The notes beneath the pieces are model-generated. The model saw only the letters and a list, made by a program, of their open reading frames with translations. It ran no database searches and had not been told where the DNA came from. This document shows, in pieces, positions 29,892 through 35,496 of a stretch of 35,496 bases of DNA (its first letter is position 1; each line of letters starts with the position of its first letter). The DNA is from Ophiosphaerella korrae. Taxonomy: Eukaryota; Ascomycota; Dothideomycetes; Pleosporales; Phaeosphaeriaceae. Both the position numbers and the translations under genes were made by a program. Location: NCBI GenBank assembly GCA_028456385.1, contig JALNQF010000397.1:1-35496 (forward strand), written 5' to 3'.

Positions 29892-31500
29892 AGTAGTTAA
29901 GGTTATCTCCTAGTTCTTATATATTTTCCTATAGTTTTCTTTTTTTATCTATACTTATCTATTTTACTAGGTAGTAGTCTCTACTATTATAGAACTAATA
30001 TACTAGGATTTCTTTAACTTTCTATTCTTTCTATTCTCTATATATATCTACTTTATATACTAGTAGTTCTACGTTTTATAGTACTATTTTAAGTAGTACT
30101 ACGTAGAAGGTTAGGTATATCTTTATTTTACTTAGTAGTTTTAGTTTAAATATAACTAGTATAACTTCTCTTTTAACTTTATATATCCTAATCTTTATAT
30201 AGTTAAGTTTTAAGCTTAGTTATTTACTATTAATATTTTTTTATACTAGCTATACTTTTTCTCCTTTTCTAAATTAGGGTCCCTCTTTATACTTTTTATT
30301 GTAGTATTTTACTATTTAATTATATAGAAATTCTATATCTTATCTTAGTTAGTTATATATTTCTTTTAGTCTATTTATAAAGTTTTCTCTTTTTAAGGTC
30401 TAAGATTCTATATTTCTTAGAGTTCTATATATATTAGGATTAAATCTATAGTTTATAAAGAAAAGTAATACTCTTATTACTATATTCTTTGCGCTATTGT
30501 ATACTAATTGTACTATAGGTAGTAGCTATACCTAGTTGTTCTAGTTGTAGTTAAAGTAGTATCTTAAGTACTATTCTACTATCTAGTTTATTTATTCTAA
30601 TTATCTATCTATTTATAAGTAATATACTATTAATATTGCGTATTATATTCTTAATTATACTATTATTATTCTCTATAGTTTTAATATAAATTGTACATTT
30701 CTATCTATAATAATCTTATCTAGTAAACTATATTAGCTAATTATAGTTATTAAAACCTAATATATAGTAACTTCTATCTTACTTTTTTTTTTATATAGTT
30801 TAAAGTATAAGTACTTTGTAAGCTTATCTACTATTATTAGGATTCTATTATATTTAATTCCTAATATTAAGTCTTTTAACATAGGTAACTTTATAATAAA
30901 GTCTATTGTAATTATTTCTTAAGGTTATTCTAGTACTTTAACTAGTTATAGTATAGTAGAAATAATAGCTAGATGATAGATAGACTAATTAACTACGTAC
31001 TAAGGGCTCGATTAGAAGTAGAAGATAAAAGAAGTTCTTACTTCTATTAACCTCGTTGTGTGTCTTCGTCTTGTAGGTTTGTTTTTAGGTTAAGTTCCTC
31101 TTATATTAAGCTTAAATACCCCTAAACTCTCTAACTAAGGCTCCCTTAGAGCTTAACTTAGCTAACTCTACTATAACTTTACTACAATAGTATTCTATAA
31201 GGTACGTATCTACTATATTTATTTCTATTGTATTCTATATAGTCTTATAGTACTTCTATTACTAGTTATCTTACTTTTAGAATATAATAGTCTTATAAGA
31301 GTCTATCTAGGGTTTTATTAATACTTTAGTACTTATATACTAGTAGTTTATAAAATTATTATATAAACTTTCTTTATATCTTTCTTAAGATATATATTCT
31401 TCTATAAGCTTATATAAATCCTTCTTAGATTTCTAGTCTTTTTATTTCTTTAGGTACTTCTTATATTATTTTCTAAATCTATTTATCTAGCTCGCTACTT
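29869..31500 (-). pseudogene. Gypsy-3 integrase and chromodomain, with an insertion
   Basis: The pol frame ends with TAA at 29871-29869, codon for codon like Gypsy-1. The chromodomain spans about 30030-29872 (VKEILVY, YYLVK*, GDNLNYFKKLEEF). The integrase core lies around 30100-30950 and the zinc module around 31200-31450, separated by the 233-bp insertion at 30954-31186. Deleting the insertion and one copy of its 6-bp flank realigns the codons on both sides with Gypsy-1. A further one-base difference between the YxDD codon and the chromodomain implies one unrelated indel. Confidence 0.88.
30948..31192. mobile_element. 233-bp solo-LTR-like insertion in Gypsy-3 integrase with 6-bp flank repeat
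   Basis: The insertion 30954-31186 begins TAGTAG (possibly TG before mutation) and ends ACTACA. It is flanked by atagta at 30948-30953 and 31187-31192. It is absent from Gypsy-1 at the homologous place. It retains unusual GC-richer words (tcgttgtgtgtcttcgtc). No coding potential is seen. Length and ends suggest a solo LTR of a family not otherwise present in the window; it does not resemble the 234-bp Copia-1 LTR beyond length. Confidence 0.75.
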
Positions 31501-31599
31501 ATTCTTTTAAGTATTGTAGCTATTTTAGTTATATTTAGGACTAAGTATCTTTCTTTATTCTTAATTAGGACTATACTTATTACGTTTACTTCTTCTTAT

Positions 31600-32800
31600 A
31601 AATCTAGTCTTCTACTAAAGGCGTCTATAAATTAGTTATCTTTCTCTTTTATATATATAATTTTAAAGTTAAATATTAATAGGAATTCCTACTATCTTAT
31701 ATAGCGTTATAATAAGTCCTTATTTATTATAAATCTTATAAGATTCTTATAGTCTATATAGACTTTTATTTAGTATTTTACTCTTTATAAATATACTCTC
31801 TATTATTTAAATACTTTATAGATTACTAGTATTTCTTTATTATAGATTAGGTAGTTAAGCTCTACTAGCTTTATTTTCTTAGAAAAGTATTTAACTAAAT
31901 ATTTTTATTTAGTCCTTAGGTCTTCTTATATTAGTACTATTCTATAGACTAAGTTAGATACGTCTATTTTTACTATTACTAGTAGGTCTAGGTTATATAT
32001 TCTAATAACTAGGTTTTCTATAAACTTCCTTTTAATCTTTTTAAATACTTTATAATATTCTTTTATATATTTAAATAGTATATCTTTCTTTATAAGTCTA
32101 GTTATTAGTTCTATATCTTTAGACTATCTTACTATTAACTTTCTATAGAAGTTTACTAACCTATAAAATTATTATACCTCTTTTAAGTTCTTTAGTATTA
32201 GCTATTTCTTAATTAACTTAATTTTCTCTAGGTTAATTTTAATCTTTCCTAGTTCTATAATAAATTTAAGACATCTATTTCTTTTATATAGAATTTATAT
32301 TTTCTTATTTTAAGAAATAGTTTATTTTCTACTAGTTTTTCTAGTACTTTATATATATATTGTACGTATTCTTCTTCTATTTCTAAGAATATAAAGATAT
32401 TATCTAGGTATATAAATATAAATACGTCTAAGTACTCTCTTAGTACTATATTAATTCTTTTTTAAAAGGCTACTAGTGCGTTTATTAAGCTAAAGGGTAT
32501 AACTAAGTATTAAAATAGTCTATATTACGTTCTAAATATAGTTTTCTATATATTACCTTTTTTAATTCTAATCTAGTAGTAAGCGTTTTAGATATCTAGT
32601 TCTATAAAGATTTTTACTTTCTATAGCCTATCTTATATTTTATTAATTTATAGTAAGTGGTATTAATTTTTACTTATAATTACGTTAGTGTTTCTAAAAT
32701 CTACGTAAGGTCTTTTTTTATTTATTCTCTTCTTGTCTACAAATATAAGTCTATGTACTACTAAAGATTTAGATTCTTATATCTATCTTTTCTTTATTAC
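31600..32800 (-). pseudogene. Gypsy-3 reverse transcriptase and RNase H
   Basis: The homologue of Gypsy-1 3640-4870. The catalytic box reads Y-L-D-N with Asn at 32399-32401; the box lies in the segment 32390-32415. The N-terminal block near 32700-32760 contains the V-D-F-R-type motif. RNase H lies near 31620-32010. The change GAT-GAT to GAT-AAT is a TpG to TpA event. Stops are only TAA and TAG. Confidence 0.9.
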
Positions 32801-33029
32801 GTTTTTAATAAACACTTATTTAATTTTAGATTCTTTATTAGTCTTTTTGTAGACTAGGCTCTATCTTACGTTTTTTCTTTCTTCTAGGTCTATTACTAAG
32901 TCCTATAGCTAATATTCTAGAAGATAGTCTTTAGGTTCTATAAGTTGTTTCTCCTATTTTTTATATTCTTCTAGGAATTCTCCTTTATAGGTACTTATAT
33001 TAGCTCTTAATATCTTTATCTTATAGTAG

Positions 33030-33340
33030 TTAATTTTTCTTATTCTCTAATTAATATATAGGTTAGTTATTTATAACTATAGTATCTCTAAGATTATATT
33101 TTATTTGTTATTAATTATTGTTATATCTATAACTATATTTTTAATCTTTATCTCTTCTAGTTCTAGTATAGAGAGAACTATCTTATACCTAATAGGTTCT
33201 TAGAATAGCTTTCTTTTAATTATACTTAGTTGTTAAGAATACTTCTTTATTATATAACGTATTCTTTATATTTCTATAAACTTCTTTAATATAAAGTTTT
33301 TTATAGCTCTACTATTAATTATTAACTATTCTTTCTTTCT
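33030..33340 (-). pseudogene. Gypsy-3 aspartic protease, catalytic Asp lost
   Basis: Read leftward the motif is L-I-I-N-S-R-A, with Asn at 33314-33316, exactly as in Gypsy-1. It is in frame with reverse transcriptase and the zinc knuckles. Confidence 0.8.
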
Positions 33341-34430
33341 TTAGTATATACTTATTTTTATAATATATAGGCCTCTTATACCTTTTAGCTATTCTTACTT
33401 AGGTTATTTTATAAATTATCTATCTATCTAAGGCTATAGCTTTACTTTAAGGTTATATTCTTTATATTTAAGATATTTATTATATATATATTTATACTAT
33501 AGTTATCTTTAGACGTATTTCTTAGATAGTTTTAGTCTAGGCCTTACTACTATATATCTTTCTTTTAGTATTATTTTCTATCCTTAGATATCTTCTACTA
33601 GAATTACTTTTATATAGTTATATCCTCTTCTTTATATAAGCTATATATAGTTATTTACTTTAGAGTTTCTATATATAATATAATTCTTATCTAGGTATAA
33701 TAACTATAATACTTTAAAGTATACTAGGTGTTTTAAGTCTATTATTTTATTATCTCCTTTTTAGTATTTATCTTTTCTAGGTATCTCTTTTATTAAGATA
33801 TAGTACACTACTAGTACTCTTAGTATATAGGCTTTTTTAATCTATTACGTTTTTATTATAAAGAACTACTATTCTCTTTATATAGCTATTCTTCTTACTA
33901 TAACTATATATTACTTTATCTATTCTTAATATAGTATAAACTTTATCTCTTTAGAGTTATATTCTTTCTAGTCTTTATACGCTTCCTCTATACTTATAAC
34001 TAGTAAGTATTTCTAAATAAACTTCTATTATTTATTTTATTCTTTTATATCTATTATTATATAGCTATTATAGCTATATATATCTAGCTAGGTATACTCT
34101 ATACTTTTTATACTAATCTATTTCTTACTTTTTTATAGTTCTTTAGAGGTAGCTATAGTAGTCTCTTTATCTAGTACTATTTCTTTAGCCTAGATTAATA
34201 GAATTAGGGTCCTTCTCTTTCTAAGTCTTCTATTAGTAGGTTTATTACGTAAGCTATTTTTTTTTAGCTATACTTTAGTTCTTTCTTTTATTACTACTAC
34301 TCTATTCTTCTTTAAGAACTATCTTACTCTCTCTTTACTAGAAAGATATATATAGTAGTTATCCTTGTAATAATAGGTCTAATAGAGTATTACGTATTAT
34401 AATTCTTTACTTCTAGCTACTTTCTCTTAA
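33341..34430 (-). pseudogene. Gypsy-3 gag-pol linker
   Basis: The equivalent of the unassigned linker of Gypsy-1 (2041-3120), in the same frame, with no recognised domain. The knuckle-to-protease distance is one codon longer than in Gypsy-1. Confidence 0.6.
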
Positions 34431-35496
34431 GGTTTAGCCTATACTTTTAGTACTTCCTTTCTACTCTTAGTTATCTTTAACTAGATCTCTTTATTTTTCT
34501 TTAGGTTTTTACTTCTATAATCTTTTATAAAGTATCTTAGTTTCTTATACTTATAATATACTATATCTTTTTTCTTTTATAATTAGTAGTCTTTTACGTA
34601 GTAGCTTTTCTTACTATAGTTAAAGTACGTAAAGTCTTTATTCTTCTTCTTTTTCTTATCTTTGTTAATGTTAAAGATTATAAGGTCTCTAACGTCCTAG
34701 TTTCTAGATTAGCTACTATACTTATTCTTCTTCTATTCTTAAAGATTATTATTAATTTATATTACCTATTACTTTAAAGCTTCTAGTGTCCTAGGCTTCT
34801 CTATATAAATTATTTTGTATTAGATTTTTATATTTAATCTTTATTTAAATCTTAATATTAAAGATACCTTATTCTATTCTATATTTTATAATAGTTATTT
34901 AAACTATAATACGTATTTAAATATACTTTGATTTTGTATAAGCCTTTTAAGTCTTTTTTTAACTTATTAGGTAATATCTATATCTCTAAATACTACTCTT
35001 AGTTGTTTAGTAAAGTATTTATAACTTCTAAAGATAGCTCTAGTTTTATCCTTCTACGTTATTAGAGTGTATATAGTATAATCTATCTAGTAAGGTTTAA
35101 ACTATCTTATTACGTCTCCTTTAAGATATATTCTAATATATATTACTTTCTTTTCTTCTATATTAAAGTATAGTACTTATATATCTATCTATAGCTATAC
35201 TACTACTATAAAGAGTTTTAGATTTTCTCTTATCTTATTAAATTTCTTAAGTATAGGTATCTTAAGTAGTTTCTTTATTATACTTATCTCTAGTCGTTAA
35301 GTAATTAGCTCTATTTAGTTCTATCCTTTAATAATAGCTTTAATCTAAGCTTTATTCTACTTAGAGTAGTCTTGTAGTTCTTTATTCTATGTCTCTAGTA
35401 TATTAATTACTATCTTTATATCTTCTTTCTCTAAGATTAAGTTATTTATATATTCTCTAATTACCTTCTATATAGTATTATCTAATTTATAACTAC
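34431..35496 (-). pseudogene. Gypsy-3 gag, 5' end outside the window
   Basis: It contains the same two zinc knuckles as Gypsy-1, the first beginning at 34627 (minus strand) with Y-F-N-Y-S-K-K, all Cys now Tyr; the His kept in the second knuckle of Gypsy-1 (LGHF) is here Tyr as well, because the codon is TAC. The capsid-like segment lies near 35100-35280. The right end corresponds to about position 972 of Gypsy-1, so only the first dozen or so codons are missing. Confidence 0.85.

Larger units (their letters stand above)
28757..35496 (-). mobile_element. Gypsy-3: chromovirus of the Gypsy-1 family, cut by the window end
   Basis: A minus-strand copy of the Gypsy-1 family. Its 3' LTR is at 28757-29212 and its internal part runs leftward from about 35496 (gag start region) to 29213. 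About 100 internal bases plus the 5' LTR lie beyond the window. Landmark distances agree with Gypsy-1: knuckle to protease 1311 versus 1308 bases, protease to YxDD 915 versus 909. More CpA and TpG have been lost than in Gypsy-1. A 233-bp LTR-like insertion interrupts integrase. The right target duplication is outside the window; the left flank is ataaa. Confidence 0.93.

Noticed and set aside
30953..30958. Alternative left flank repeat (second overlapping atagta) for the insertion in Gypsy-3
   Set aside because: It would start the insert at GAAATA rather than a TG-like end and would not realign the flanking codons with Gypsy-1.
1..35496. CRISPR arrays, tRNA or rRNA genes
   Set aside because: The regular repeats found are LTR subrepeats, triplet arrays or TIRs. 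No cloverleaf or rRNA segment was recognised by eye on either strand.
1..35496. Calling the window a centromere
   Set aside because: AT-rich RIP-mutated retroelement blocks occur at centromeres of some fungi but also in subtelomeres and dispersed isochores; nothing here distinguishes them.

Overview
The window is about 35.5 kb of transposon graveyard from a filamentous ascomycete (Pezizomycotina-type) genome. I found no intact host gene, tRNA, rRNA or CRISPR array. TpG and CpA are rare throughout, TpA is very common, ATG and TGA are nearly absent, and CpG survives (short runs such as gcgcgc remain). Recognisable transposon reading frames are full of TAA and TAG where Gln or Trp codons are expected, Cys and His have become Tyr, and Asp has become Asn. 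This is the pattern of repeat-induced point mutation (RIP), which favours C-to-T change at CpA. Organism and chromosome cannot be named from the sequence; a heterochromatic or pericentromeric block is a guess.

Layout, left to right. (1) 1-450 and 7457-7985 are flanking DNA split by Gypsy-1, a complete + strand chromodomain Ty3/gypsy element at 451-7456 with 422-bp LTRs, an ATCTT target duplication and one gag-pol frame. (2) Gypsy-2, an older minus-strand chromovirus, lies at 7987-9516 and 16932-19654. It is split by Copia-1 (9517-16926, +, 234-bp LTRs, ATATT duplication) and carries a 158-bp less-mutated island. (3) Copia-2 (19655-25209, +) has unequal LTRs and no target duplication. (4) 25210-25854 is unassigned. 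(5) A 106-bp inverted-repeat pair (25855-25960 and 27937-28042) encloses Pogo-1 (26142-27926), a full-length Fot1/pogo transposon with 42-bp TIRs and TA duplications. (6) 28060-28756 is the N-terminal half of a second pogo-type transposase. (7) Gypsy-3 (28757 to beyond the window end, minus strand) is the same family as Gypsy-1 and has a 233-bp LTR-like insertion in its integrase.

The three observations I rate most interesting are these. Copia-1 has a decayed extra reading frame of roughly 400 codons between pol and the 3' LTR, rich in Gln, Asn and Tyr, with its CAG/CAA tracts turned into TAG/TAA. Gypsy-1 and Gypsy-3 share an antisense reading-frame pair that fills the interval between the pol stop and the 3' LTR; the two copies differ there by frame-preserving lengths. 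All four reverse transcriptases have lost the second catalytic Asp of YxDD. Mutation load and nesting together suggest that Gypsy-2, Copia-2 and Pogo-2 are older, and that Gypsy-1, Copia-1, Pogo-1 and the insertion in Gypsy-3 are younger.
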